Below, piece by piece: positions 31,631-39,995 of a stretch of 55,390 bases of DNA. Every line of letters begins with the position of its first letter. Position 1 is the first letter of the stretch. This DNA is from Acidimicrobiia bacterium. Its GTDB lineage: Bacteria > Actinomycetota > Acidimicrobiia > Spongiisociales > UBA5794. The notes under the pieces were generated by a model that was not told the origin of the DNA, did no database searches, and saw nothing but the letters and a program-made list of their open reading frames with translations. The position numbers and the translations under genes are program-made. The stretch covers positions 1-55,390 of the forward strand of contig JASJAS010000004.1 in NCBI GenBank assembly GCA_030066875.1. Direction: 5' to 3'.

Positions 31631-31683
31631 CCGTTCTTGCGTACGGGGGCGGCCTCATGCACCGCCCAGATCCGCAAGAACGG
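31631..31683. repeat. Nested inverted repeat, 53 nt
   Basis: A perfect 11-bp outer stem (CCGTTCTTGCG at 31631-31641 with its complement at 31673-31683) encloses a second stem GGGCGG/CCGCCC around a nine-base loop. No T-run follows on either strand. It lies in the 250-bp region between the amidase start and the next plus-strand gene and could be a REP-like element or an upstream regulatory structure. The rest of that region, 31684-31844, shows only a possible TATCGT -10 at 31813. Confidence 0.7.
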
Positions 31684-31844
31684 AAGGGCCGTCTTGAACA
31701 AATGCGCTAGAGGTCGAAGGAGAACAACGACACTCCTCGCAGGACTTGCGCGCCTTCGACTGCAGCTAGCCAACTACCCGGCTGAACCGTCCCCGTAGAA
31801 AAGTGACGCCGTTATCGTGGCGCAACTGCTGACGAAGGACGACG

Positions 31845-32183
31845 ATGAGCACGACAGACGCCGCCGGGATGCCCGATGGCCGCGACGGCATCCGCCGGAT
31901 GGGCTGGATCTCGCTGCCCTACTCGACGGTGGGTCTGGTGCGCAAGACCGGCGTCGGGGACAGCAAGACGGTGTGGTCGTGGCTGGTCTTGATGCCGTGG
32001 TCGTCGGACACGAAGCCGTGGATCGACGGCACCGAGGTGGTCGAGGCCTCGACGCTGACCGAGGACCAGGAGCGTGAGCAGATAGTTGCCAAGATGAAGG
32101 CGCTGCTCGACGAGCGTTATGGCGAATCGGTCGGCAACCGGGCCGTGGATGATTTGATCCGACGGCTGCAAGAAGAGGGCTAG
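31845..32183 (+). CDS. Small hypothetical protein, 112 residues
   Basis: No recognised domain. The N-terminal half (MGWISLPYSTVGLVRKTGVGDSKTVWSWLVLMPW) is beta-like and aromatic. The C-terminal half (TLTEDQEREQIVAKMKALLDERYGESVGNRAVDDLIRRLQEEG) is strongly helical and charged, possibly coiled coil. GAAGGA precedes the ATG at 31845. Codon use is like its neighbours, supporting a real gene. It converges on the DUF885 gene. Confidence 0.65.
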   Translation: MSTTDAAGMPDGRDGIRRMGWISLPYSTVGLVRKTGVGDSKTVWSWLVLMPWSSDTKPWIDGTEVVEASTLTEDQEREQIVAKMKALLDERYGESVGNRAVDDLIRRLQEEG

Positions 32184-32208
32184 CGAGTCGTCGAGACTTC
32201 GGGGGCTC

Positions 32209-34065
32209 CTAGCCAACCCCCTCCAACCACATCTCCACCACCTCATCCAGTAGCTGCAGCGGCACTGAGCCGTGACTGAGCAACACATCGTGGAAGTCGG
32301 CCAGCACGAACGCATTCCCCAATCGCGCCTCCGCCTCATCCCTCAGCTGCAGGATTTCCAGCATTCCCGCCATGTATGCCGGCGCCTGGCCCGGCCACAC
32401 GATGTAGCGGTCCACCTCCGGCGTCGCCTGGTCCGCATGAAACCCGAGACTGGTCAGGTACTCGATTGCCTCGTCCCGGCTCCACCCCGCCCAATGGATC
32501 CCGGTATCCGCCACCATCCGTGCGGCCCGTAACAGCTCCATCTGCAACCTGCCGACGTTGCCCAGCGGATCGTCTTCGTACAGCCCTGCCTCGTAGGCCA
32601 GCCGCTCCGCATACAGCGCCCACCCCTCGGCGTATCCGGTGAAGTCGAACACGCGCTGGTGGAGCGGCAATCGCCCCAGTTCCCGCTGTACCGACAGCTG
32701 GAAGTGATGCCCCGGGATTGCCTCGTGATAGGTCGTCGTGTCCATTGTCAGCGTGTAGAACTGGGGACCACCCAACGACAGGTAGTAAACCCCAGGCCGG
32801 CTCCCATCCATCGGCGGCGAGCGGTAGTACGCACCAACGCCGCCCTCACGTCCCGGGCGGGGACGCACGACCTCGATATCTGCTTCCGGTTTCACCGAGA
32901 ACATATCGGCGAACACCTCCTCGGCCCGGGCAACGGTCTCGGCTGTGTGCTCCAACACTGCGGCTCGCTGGCTCTCGTTGGTTGTCGGCATCGCCCCGGC
33001 GTCACCCGCCACCTGAAGCATGGCCCGTCCGAAGTCGCTTTCGGCGTCGTAGCCCAATTGGCCAAGTTCGACGGTCAACTCCCCCATCAGCCGATCGACT
33101 TCCTGCAGGCCTCTTTCGTGAACCAGCTCGGGGGGCAGGTCGATGCTCAGATGGTGGCGCAACACCGCGGCGTAATACTCATCGCCCCCGGGCAGGTTCG
33201 ACACACCCGGGGTCCGATCCGATCGTCCGCCGACGGCATTGACTGCCTCATCGAGATCCTCCAATACCGGGAACAGATCCTCGACGGCTGCTTCAGCGCG
33301 ACCTACCACATCGGCCAACCAGGCAGCGTCGACAGCGGCCAGGTCACCGGCCCTCTCCTCCAGGTCCATAACCAGTGGATGGGTTGCCGCATCGCGATCG
33401 GCGATGATGCCGCCGAGCTGGTAGCTGGCAATGACGAGCGAACGCTGCGTCGGCATGATGCCCAGCTCAGCCGTTTGATACAGCGCATCGGCCAAGTCGT
33501 GGAGCTGCACCCGCCACGCCAGCAACCTCTCGACGTAGTCCTCGGCATCTTGCTCAGCTTCGATCGGGTGGACATCTGCCATGAACTCGGGGAAGCCAGA
33601 GTGGACACCGGTGATGAAGTTCACGGGGTTCTCGAAATCGCTGTGAGCATGCATGGCGACGATGTCCTCGAGGTACCAACGCAGGATCTCGGCGGACAAC
33701 CACTCCACATCGTCGAAGCCTGCTCCATCAAGGCCATCGATTGCCGCTAAACCCGCTTCCGCCTCGGCAGCCAGCGCGGCACGACCGTTTGACGACAGAT
33801 CGGCGAGCCGGTAGTTGACATCAGCATCGATGACCCCGCCCGCCCCCAACTCGGTGACCATCTCCGGCTGCAGCAATAGCAGCTTCCGGGTGATGCCGTC
33901 TGCGACCGAGCGGAAGTCGGTGGCGTCCGGTTCCGGTGCGGGTTCCAGCGCCCGCGTAGTTGTGGTGAACGAAGACAGATCGGCAGGCACAGTGCTTGCC
34001 GTTGGCGTCGATGTGCAGGCCGCGCACAGAGCACAAACGACGACCCAGCGCATGCGTCGCATCAT
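32209..34065 (-). CDS. DUF885-family lipoprotein, putative metallohydrolase
   Basis: A 618-residue secreted lipoprotein (WVVVCALCAAC lipobox). It is recognised as DUF885 by the C-terminal blocks TTYHEAIPGHHFQLSVQREL and FTGYAEGWALYAERLAYEAGLYEDDPLGNVGRLQMELLRAARMVADTGIHW. The HEAxPGHH segment with a downstream glutamate resembles a zinc-peptidase site, and a carboxypeptidase or esterase role is suspected for the family. The start at 34065 has GGGAG upstream and gives the signal peptide. An upstream ATG at 34095 would add non-signal residues. It converges on the small gene at 31845. Confidence 0.85.
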   Translation of the reverse strand: MMRRMRWVVVCALCAACTSTPTASTVPADLSSFTTTTRALEPAPEPDATDFRSVADGITRKLLLLQPEMVTELGAGGVIDADVNYRLADLSSNGRAALAAEAEAGLAAIDGLDGAGFDDVEWLSAEILRWYLEDIVAMHAHSDFENPVNFITGVHSGFPEFMADVHPIEAEQDAEDYVERLLAWRVQLHDLADALYQTAELGIMPTQRSLVIASYQLGGIIADRDAATHPLVMDLEERAGDLAAVDAAWLADVVGRAEAAVEDLFPVLEDLDEAVNAVGGRSDRTPGVSNLPGGDEYYAAVLRHHLSIDLPPELVHERGLQEVDRLMGELTVELGQLGYDAESDFGRAMLQVAGDAGAMPTTNESQRAAVLEHTAETVARAEEVFADMFSVKPEADIEVVRPRPGREGGVGAYYRSPPMDGSRPGVYYLSLGGPQFYTLTMDTTTYHEAIPGHHFQLSVQRELGRLPLHQRVFDFTGYAEGWALYAERLAYEAGLYEDDPLGNVGRLQMELLRAARMVADTGIHWAGWSRDEAIEYLTSLGFHADQATPEVDRYIVWPGQAPAYMAGMLEILQLRDEAEARLGNAFVLADFHDVLLSHGSVPLQLLDEVVEMWLEGVG

Positions 34066-34103
34066 GGCGTCTCCCGAAGCGAGGACACCACTCATTCTGC
34101 CCT

Positions 34104-34970
34104 CTAGGGCGAGAGACCGTAAACCTCCGCCTCAGCAACCTGGCGGTACCCGATGCGCTCGTAGATCGCGTTGGACGTCGGATTGCCGAGATCGGTGTAC
34201 AGGAAGCAGAACTCGTAGCCGCTGTCGAGTAGCCACCGCGACTCGGCTGCAACCAAGGCCGAGGCGTAGCCGTTCCGCCGGAACTCGGGAGGGGTATAGA
34301 CCGGACCGATACGGATGCCCCGCCCGGTAGGGTTGCCGTGCCCGGTCAGAGACACCGGCGTGCCATCGACCTCCCAAAGCCAGTACAGCTCCGACGTCTT
34401 CCCGGAAAGGCGACGGGTGACCACCCGCTGGAGATGAGATTCGGCACCCGAACTGCCTGCGGGATCGTCGGTCAGGGCCTCGGCGTGGAAGTCCTGCGAC
34501 CAGCGCATGACCAGGCTGTGATCGGCAGGCTTCGCTACTCGAGGCCCGCCCGGGACCGAAGGCACCGGCGTGACTTCTTCGAGAGCCCAAACCCCCTGCC
34601 TCATTTGCAGGCTGGCAACGCCGCCGGTCAGCCGTTCCCATGCTTCGACGAACCGGCCGATCGTCGGCTTGTTACCCATGACCCCCGGCACCCGAACCCC
34701 GTCTCGCCGCACGGCTGCGGCCAACTCACCGAGCGCGTCGTCGCTGTCGGAGTCGGCGACCACCAGGTTGTAAGGAGCAGTGATCATGGCGGCGGCCAGA
34801 GCCTCTCCACCATCGCTCACCGTGAAGAGGCGATACTCAGGAAAGGCATCCGCCGAACGCGTCAGCGTCCGTACGACTCCGCAGATGAGGTTGTGACGCG
34901 CCTCGTCGGACAGCAGCTTCTCGGTCCGTCGCAGAAATTCCGTTGGGTCGACGATGGCTGCGGATTGCAT
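34104..34970 (-). CDS. GNAT-family N-acetyltransferase
   Basis: A 288-residue protein with an N-terminal ancillary domain and a C-terminal GNAT fold: VYTPPEFRRNGYASALVAAESRWLLDSGYEFCFLYTDLGNPTSNAIYERIGYRQV contains the acetyl-CoA loop (RRNGYA) and the NPTSNAIYERIGY motif. The substrate is unknown. TACACT ends six bases before the ATG at 34970, so the mRNA is likely leaderless. It precedes the DUF885 gene by 38 bp on the same strand. Confidence 0.88.
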   Translation of the reverse strand: MQSAAIVDPTEFLRRTEKLLSDEARHNLICGVVRTLTRSADAFPEYRLFTVSDGGEALAAAMITAPYNLVVADSDSDDALGELAAAVRRDGVRVPGVMGNKPTIGRFVEAWERLTGGVASLQMRQGVWALEEVTPVPSVPGGPRVAKPADHSLVMRWSQDFHAEALTDDPAGSSGAESHLQRVVTRRLSGKTSELYWLWEVDGTPVSLTGHGNPTGRGIRIGPVYTPPEFRRNGYASALVAAESRWLLDSGYEFCFLYTDLGNPTSNAIYERIGYRQVAEAEVYGLSP

Positions 34971-34976
34971 GGGTCG

Positions 34977-34982
34977 AGTGTA
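34977..34982 (-). promoter_or_regulatory. Leaderless -10 box of the GNAT gene
   Basis: TACACT on the minus strand ends six bases before the ATG at 34970. Confidence 0.5.
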
Positions 34983-34990
34983 CGCGCCGA

Positions 34991-35296
34991 CTAATCCATC
35001 GCCCCGAGCACGTCGGTCATGTGGGCCCGGTAGTCGTCCAACGCTGCCCGTCCCGGCTCGGCGAGCCGGTAGACGGTTCGCGGAACTTTCCCGACAAAGG
35101 CCTTCTCGATCTCGACATACCCTGCGACTTCGAGCTTCGACGTGTGTGAAGAGAGGTTCCCTCGCGTCAACCCCGTTTGCTGCAGAAGGAACTGGAAGTC
35201 CGCTTCCTCAACCGCGTTGAGCACAGCCAGCACCGCCAGCCTCCCCGGCTCGTGAATCAGGCGATCGGGGTCGATGGGAGGTGGCAGATCAGGCAT
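34991..35296 (-). CDS. Winged-helix transcriptional regulator (HTH_34 / MarR-like)
   Basis: A 101-residue single-domain regulator: LAVLAVLNAVEEADFQFLLQQTGLTRGNLSSHTSKLEVAGYVEIEKAFVGKVPRTVYRLAEPGRAALDDY is the compact winged helix common in actinobacterial regulators paired with membrane proteins. It has no effector domain and no cysteines. Its start overlaps the stop of the preceding membrane protein gene by 8 bp. A 14-bp perfect palindrome upstream of that operon (35930-35943) is its probable operator. Confidence 0.87.
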   Translation of the reverse strand: MPDLPPPIDPDRLIHEPGRLAVLAVLNAVEEADFQFLLQQTGLTRGNLSSHTSKLEVAGYVEIEKAFVGKVPRTVYRLAEPGRAALDDYRAHMTDVLGAMD

Positions 35297-35909
35297 CGGT
35301 CGACCGATCAGGCAATGGGTGGGTCCGGATGAAGTGCTCCAAGGCCCAAGTTCCTATGGCCGAAAGCGGCAGTGCCAAGAGAAGGAGATGCCAGACGACC
35401 GCCTCGTACGTGCTACCCGAGGAGAATGCCCAAAGCAGGACGCCGGTCAGAATCGACCATCCGGCAACCACCCGATGGCGAAGCAGGCTCGATCTATCGC
35501 CGGTGTACCAGAACGCGCCGGCAAGGGTCATTCCGGAAAGCAACGGCGCCGCCTTGCGCCAGTCGTCGGCATCACCCAAGTCACCGTAGATGGCTACTGC
35601 GGCGACCATCACCAAGATCGCGACGCCAACGAAGAGAAGCATGCCCCTGGCGATACTCCCCGTGTCTTCTGACTTCTCCTGGTAATAGCCGATCCGTGGA
35701 TAGGTGAAGCGTCGCTTGGCTCTCTCCACCGCCTTCCATCCGTACAGAACGACGAAGGCGGCAACAATGCCGACGAACGCAGGCGACGCGATCCAGGCTA
35801 TGGCGATGATCACCAGCACCGCCGCTGCGAAGAGCTCCAACAGACCATCCTGATAGCTCGCAGCGCGGGCGCGTCGCTCGATTGCGTTGGTGTCGGACCC
35901 GTTTGTCAT
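35289..35909 (-). CDS. Multi-pass membrane protein in operon with winged-helix regulator
   Basis: A 206-residue protein with about six hydrophobic segments in pairs (about 27-60, 90-110, 125-140, 150-195) and a basic loop (WKAVERAKRRFTYPRIGYYQ) after the second. No family is recognised with confidence. The start at 35909 follows AGAGGTGA. The 8-bp overlap with the regulator gene and the shared palindromic promoter suggest that its level is what the regulator controls, for example in response to membrane change. Confidence 0.78.
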   Translation of the reverse strand: MTNGSDTNAIERRARAASYQDGLLELFAAAVLVIIAIAWIASPAFVGIVAAFVVLYGWKAVERAKRRFTYPRIGYYQEKSEDTGSIARGMLLFVGVAILVMVAAVAIYGDLGDADDWRKAAPLLSGMTLAGAFWYTGDRSSLLRHRVVAGWSILTGVLLWAFSSGSTYEAVVWHLLLLALPLSAIGTWALEHFIRTHPLPDRSTDA

Positions 35910-35929
35910 CACAATCACCTCTGAATGCT

Positions 35930-35960
35930 GCAAACTAGTTTGCGCTACAAACTAGGTTAC
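35930..35960. promoter_or_regulatory. Double operator upstream of the membrane protein-regulator operon
   Basis: GCAAACTAGTTTGC (35930-35943) is a perfect 14-bp palindrome. A second, imperfect copy containing CAAACTAGGTT follows so that the CAAACTAG units are 18 bp apart. It lies 21 bp upstream of the start codon, in position for autorepression by the winged-helix protein. Confidence 0.7.
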
Positions 35961-35979
35961 ATCGAGAATGCGGTTGAGG

Positions 35980-36297
35980 TCAAGAGGGAACTTCTCGCGA
36001 GGAGTCGAGAAAGCCTTCGATGAGCAGGACGCTAGATGTCGTCGCCCGGCGGCGAAGCGGGATGATGTCCTGATACTCCGGATCGGCGTACCAGGCGCGG
36101 GCGGCGTCGATCGAGGGGAATTCGAGAACCACTACCCGCTGCGTGGGCCAGCTACCGTCGACAACCTCGTCGGCATCCCCGACGACCAGCGGGTGTCCTC
36201 CGTGACAGGCCTCGATCTCGGTTGCCCGGCGGGCGTACTCCAAGTACAGCTCGTCGTCCACAACATCGAGAAGGACAATTGCGTATCCCTTCTTCAT
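35980..36297 (-). CDS. DUF1330 family protein
   Basis: A 105-residue dimeric alpha/beta-barrel-like protein: KKGYAIVLLDVVDDELYLEYARRATEIEACHGGHPLVVG, RVVVLEFPSIDAARAWYADPEYQDIIPLR. The EFPS...A..WY.DPEYQ block is the DUF1330 signature. The function of the family is unknown. TACGGT ends six bases before its ATG (leaderless). It is followed by the metallophosphatase gene in the same orientation 18 bp upstream on the map, so it is at the far end of that strand's gene run but has its own promoter. Confidence 0.85.
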   Translation of the reverse strand: MKKGYAIVLLDVVDDELYLEYARRATEIEACHGGHPLVVGDADEVVDGSWPTQRVVVLEFPSIDAARAWYADPEYQDIIPLRRRATTSSVLLIEGFLDSSREVPS

Positions 36298-36303
36298 TCG
36301 GCC

Positions 36304-36309
36304 ACCGTA
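36304..36309 (-). promoter_or_regulatory. Leaderless -10 box of the DUF1330 gene
   Basis: TACGGT on the minus strand ends six bases before the ATG at 36297. It lies in the 17-bp gap behind the metallophosphatase stop, so its -35 would be inside that gene. Confidence 0.45.
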
Positions 36310-36314
36310 GTCCG

Positions 36315-38045
36315 TCAGAGCCGAGCCATGCCCGAGGATGCGGCAATCAGCCGGTAGAGCGCCCGCCGCGGGTTGCTGTGTCGATCGACGAGGCCATGGT
36401 GCGGGTAGTAGCTGCGGTCGTGATCGACAAAGCCGTCGAGAAACACCGTTGCCTCCGGCCGGGCCAATGCCGCAGCGACGGCCTCCTCGATGAGCTCTGC
36501 GACCGCGTCGTCGTCATCGAACATCACACTCTCACCACCGCGCGGCAACTCGACGTTGACTACGGAACTGCGTCCCCTGTCAGCAGCCAGTTGCCGTGAC
36601 TTATCCACAACCTCATCGAGTGCGACGCCGGCCGGGGCGCGGAATACCAGCTCCCCCACCCGCTCCGGCAGGAGGAGGTCGCTGAGGTCCCCGATCTCGA
36701 ACCCGGAAGTGACGAAGTGATGGGCACCGGAAGATTCCTCACCGATGGGCACGAGCGGACTCACCGCCAATGTCAGTTCGTCTGGCAGCTCTGCCTGCAG
36801 CTCATAGAGGGCTTCGAACTGGTGTGGCCACAGCACCAATTCCCACCGCTCCAACAGCTCAGCAACCGCGCCGACCCTGGCAATGGTGCGCATATCGGGG
36901 ATCCCGGCGGAACGGACGCTGCAGCGCAACCCGCGTCGGGCCAGCTGGCGAACTCGCCTCATCCCCTCGTCGGGGGCTAGGTCCTCAACCGGGATTCGCA
37001 CCCGATTGATACGCGCTTCCCAAAGTGCAGGCAACAGCGAGTCGTTGCGGACACGCTTGCGGCGGAACTCGTCCAGGCCGGCAGTGGGGAAATCGACCAC
37101 ACTCATCCACCCATGACGCAGGGTGACCCCGAGCGGGCACTCCCAGCCCGGCTCGACCACTGCCGCAGTCACGGCCGGAATCAGCCCTCCGACGTTGGTG
37201 GCACCGAATGTACGCACCGGCCGGACGTTGTGGCCAATCTCGTCGATGTCCACCACGAAGAAGCCGAGTTTCGCCGGGTCGTCCCTGCCCCCCTCCCGCT
37301 CTGGGGTGACGGCCGCCAGCTCCGAGTAATCGGGACGGACGAAGCCGGTCGCCGGCACGACGTACAGATCGGTTCCCTCATGGCGGTTGAACAGGAAGTT
37401 GTGCACGTGGCCTGAGAACATCGCCTCGACCTGGTATCTAGCGCACATATCCAGCAGCCAGCCACGGGCGGGCTCCCCCAGGTTGTCGTAGTGCTCGTCT
37501 TCGGTGGCGGCGCGCACAAAAGGCGGGTAGTGGGTAAAGACGAAGATTCGTTGCTCGGCAGCGGAGGCCGCAGCGAAGTCTTCCTCCAGCCAGCTGCGCT
37601 GTTGCTGCTCCCGGCCCAGCCCCGAGTTGAGGACGGGCGTATCGAGGATCACGAAGTGACATCCTCCCTGGTCAAATGACTTGAACGGTCGTCCCCAGTA
37701 GCGCTCGAAGACCCCGTAGTTCTCCTCGGCCACAGCCGGTACAGCAACCATGGCATCGGGTTTGTCTCCGATGTCATGGTTCCCGGCCACATAGTGGATG
37801 GGGACTTCGAGCTGGACATAGACGTCGGCAGCAAGCTGCACCGCCGCTTCGTGACCGTCTTCGACGGGCAGAGGGTGAACGATATCTCCTAGGTGGATGA
37901 CAAACTCGGGCTTCAGCCGGTTGCACATCTCCACGACCCGACGGTTGCGGTCCACCAATAGAGCGTTCGACGGGTATGTGGCGATATCGTCGTCGGGGAA
38001 CCGAATGTGGGAATCTGCGACTACGACGAAGCGGAGCAGCGTCAC
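36315..38045 (-). CDS. Two-domain metallophosphatase, C-terminal half unknown
   Basis: A 576-residue protein. Residues 1 to about 290 are a calcineurin-like phosphoesterase with the dimetal motifs VVADSHIRF, VIHLGDIVHP, VAGNHDIG, FTHYPP and FSGHVHNFLFN. Residues about 300-576 form a second domain with alternating strands and helices (VRIPVEDLAPDEGMRRVRQLARRGLRCSVRSAG, ELTLAVSPLVPIGEESSGAHHFVTSG) that looks like a TIM-barrel-type fold and that I cannot assign. The GTG start overlaps the nitrilase stop as GTGA. It is last in the ole-nitrilase-phosphatase gene run. It may dephosphorylate or hydrolyse a phosphodiester made or released by neighbours. Confidence 0.8.
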   Translation of the reverse strand: MTLLRFVVVADSHIRFPDDDIATYPSNALLVDRNRRVVEMCNRLKPEFVIHLGDIVHPLPVEDGHEAAVQLAADVYVQLEVPIHYVAGNHDIGDKPDAMVAVPAVAEENYGVFERYWGRPFKSFDQGGCHFVILDTPVLNSGLGREQQQRSWLEEDFAAASAAEQRIFVFTHYPPFVRAATEDEHYDNLGEPARGWLLDMCARYQVEAMFSGHVHNFLFNRHEGTDLYVVPATGFVRPDYSELAAVTPEREGGRDDPAKLGFFVVDIDEIGHNVRPVRTFGATNVGGLIPAVTAAVVEPGWECPLGVTLRHGWMSVVDFPTAGLDEFRRKRVRNDSLLPALWEARINRVRIPVEDLAPDEGMRRVRQLARRGLRCSVRSAGIPDMRTIARVGAVAELLERWELVLWPHQFEALYELQAELPDELTLAVSPLVPIGEESSGAHHFVTSGFEIGDLSDLLLPERVGELVFRAPAGVALDEVVDKSRQLAADRGRSSVVNVELPRGGESVMFDDDDAVAELIEEAVAAALARPEATVFLDGFVDHDRSYYPHHGLVDRHSNPRRALYRLIAASSGMARL

Positions 38046-38980
38046 TCGTCCAGCTCCCAGTCGGCCATGACCACTGGCAGTTGCTCGGCCTCGTTCACAT
38101 GCAGCTGGAATACGTCGGGCCGGGCGTAGTGCCCGACCGCGTCGAAGTCGAAAGTTCCTCGGGTGATTTCACCGAGGTCGATGTCGGCGATCAACATCGT
38201 CTCCCCCTCCCGATTGGGCTCTGTCAAGAACGCACCGTGGGGATCGACGATGCAGCTTCCTCCCGCGATGAGGACCGTGTGGGGGTCGTTGCCGTATCCG
38301 GTGTCATAATCCGCCGGGTAGTCGCCGCGCGTCGAGAACTGGCTGGCCGAAACCACAAAGCAGCGGCCCTCGAGCGCAATGTGCCGCATCGTCGCCGCCC
38401 ACCGCTCCCGGTCGTCGACGGTGGGAGCACACCACAGTTGAACCCCCTTGGAATACAGGGTCGCGCGATACATGGGCATGTAGTTTTCCCAACAGATCGC
38501 AGCAGCCAGCTTGCCGACTGGAGTGTCGACGGTGGGCATTGTCGAGCCGTCGCCAAATCCCCACACCAACCGTTCCGCAGCGGTGGGCATGAGCTTGCGA
38601 TGTTTTGCCAAAAGCGTCCCATCCGGACCCAAGAAGACGACTGTGCAGTAGAGGGTCCCCATGTCGCGCTCGACTATGCCGACAACCAGCGCCATGCTGT
38701 GATCGGACGCAAGCGCACCCATCCGTTCTATCTCAGGACCGGGCAGGTCGATGGCGCTCTCGTAGTAGCGGCGGAACCAATCCCGTCCCTCCTCGGTGCG
38801 AGAACCAACGACGGTTCCGAACCCGTGGCCCTTCGGGTAGCCACCGACGAACGCCTCGGGAAAGACCGCTACTTCGGCACGCTGGTTGGCGGCGCCGACG
38901 ACCAGCCGCTCGAACTTGTCCATGGTCGCCGGAGTGTCGAAAACCAAGGACCCCGCCTGTACCGCGGCTACCCGGACCAT
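38042..38980 (-). CDS. Nitrilase / carbon-nitrogen hydrolase
   Basis: A 312-residue nitrilase-superfamily enzyme with the Glu-Lys-Cys triad: AVFPEAFVGGYPKG, KHRKLMPTAAERLVWGFGDGS and AAICWENYMPMYR. The sequence around each residue is that of true aliphatic nitrilases and cyanide-hydratase-like enzymes rather than amidases. GAGGAGGAGG precedes the ATG. It is 46 bp behind oleD and overlaps the metallophosphatase, giving a likely common transcript with the olefin genes. The natural substrate is unknown. Confidence 0.9.
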   Translation of the reverse strand: MVRVAAVQAGSLVFDTPATMDKFERLVVGAANQRAEVAVFPEAFVGGYPKGHGFGTVVGSRTEEGRDWFRRYYESAIDLPGPEIERMGALASDHSMALVVGIVERDMGTLYCTVVFLGPDGTLLAKHRKLMPTAAERLVWGFGDGSTMPTVDTPVGKLAAAICWENYMPMYRATLYSKGVQLWCAPTVDDRERWAATMRHIALEGRCFVVSASQFSTRGDYPADYDTGYGNDPHTVLIAGGSCIVDPHGAFLTEPNREGETMLIADIDLGEITRGTFDFDAVGHYARPDVFQLHVNEAEQLPVVMADWELDE

Positions 38981-39026
38981 GCAGCCTCCTCCTCAGCCAA
39001 CACTCACGGTAGCGGCGCTGCGGTCG

Positions 39027-39995
39027 CTACTGTTGGGAATACCACTCCCGCAACCTGGCGAAGCCTTCGTCGATGCTCACCGCCGGTCGCCACTGCAAGG
39101 CAGCTTGGGTCTCCCGCTGGTCGAACCAGTGGGCTGTGGCGAGCTGCTCGGCGAGGAAGCTTGTCATCGGCGGGTCATCCTCCCGCTCGATGCGGTCCCA
39201 GATCCGCTCGACGGCCAGCCCTCCGGTGCGCGCCAGCCGAAACGGCACCCTGATCGTGGGCGGCTCGAGACCTGCTGCACGCACGATCCGGGCGATCATC
39301 TCGGCTACGGGCCGGGGTTGGCCGTTGGAAACGACGAAGACTCGACCAGCGATGTCCGGCGTCGCGTCGAGACCTGCCACAACGGCAGCAGCTGCGTTCG
39401 AGATGTAGGTGGTATCAATGAGAGCCGCTCCGGTGCCCACCGTCGCTAAGCGACCCGCCCGAGCCCGGTCGATGATCCGGCCCACCAGTTGGGTGTCCCC
39501 TGGGCCCCAAATCAGGTGGGGCCGCAGCACCAGTACCGGGAAGTTCGAGGAGTTGGCGGCCAGAGCGAGCAGCTCACCCTCGGCTTTTGATTTGGCGTAG
39601 TGGCCGCGAGCGTTCGCTGGATCGGCAGGCCCGGCCCCGGCGCCGACCAGGGAATCGCCACTATGCGCTACTGAGGGTGACGAGATGTGGACGAACCGAT
39701 CGATTCCCTCCGCTTGCGCAGCCGCCAGCAAGTTGGCAGTACCGGTGACATTGGTTTGATGGAACTCGCCCCAGGATCCGACGATCCCCACCCGGCCAGC
39801 CACGTGAACAACCGCGTCCATCCCGGTCACGGCCCCGTCTACTGCTGCCGGGTCGTTGATGTCGCCGAGATGCTCGTCGAAGGTTCCCGTCGCAGAGCGG
39901 CGCTGGAAGAGCCGGACGGTGTCGCCTCTTTCCTGAAGAGTCAGGGCCACCTCCCGCCCGAGCAGGCTGGTACCGCCGGTGATCAGCACCCTCAT
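39027..39995 (-). CDS. oleD: OleD-like NAD(P)-dependent 2-alkyl-3-ketoacid reductase
   Basis: A 322-residue extended SDR of the 3-beta-HSD type. It has the nucleotide-binding VLITGGTSLLGREVALTL at the N-terminus, then DAVVHVAGRVGIVGSWGEFHQTNVTGT, an active-site YxxxK in HYAKSKAEGE and LVLRPHLIWGPGD. In long-chain olefin synthesis OleD reduces the beta-keto acid made by OleA to a beta-hydroxy acid. The ATG overlaps the OleBC stop as ATGA, and the enclosing oleA-oleBC-oleD order supports the assignment. Confidence 0.88.
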   Translation of the reverse strand: MRVLITGGTSLLGREVALTLQERGDTVRLFQRRSATGTFDEHLGDINDPAAVDGAVTGMDAVVHVAGRVGIVGSWGEFHQTNVTGTANLLAAAQAEGIDRFVHISSPSVAHSGDSLVGAGAGPADPANARGHYAKSKAEGELLALAANSSNFPVLVLRPHLIWGPGDTQLVGRIIDRARAGRLATVGTGAALIDTTYISNAAAAVVAGLDATPDIAGRVFVVSNGQPRPVAEMIARIVRAAGLEPPTIRVPFRLARTGGLAVERIWDRIEREDDPPMTSFLAEQLATAHWFDQRETQAALQWRPAVSIDEGFARLREWYSQQ

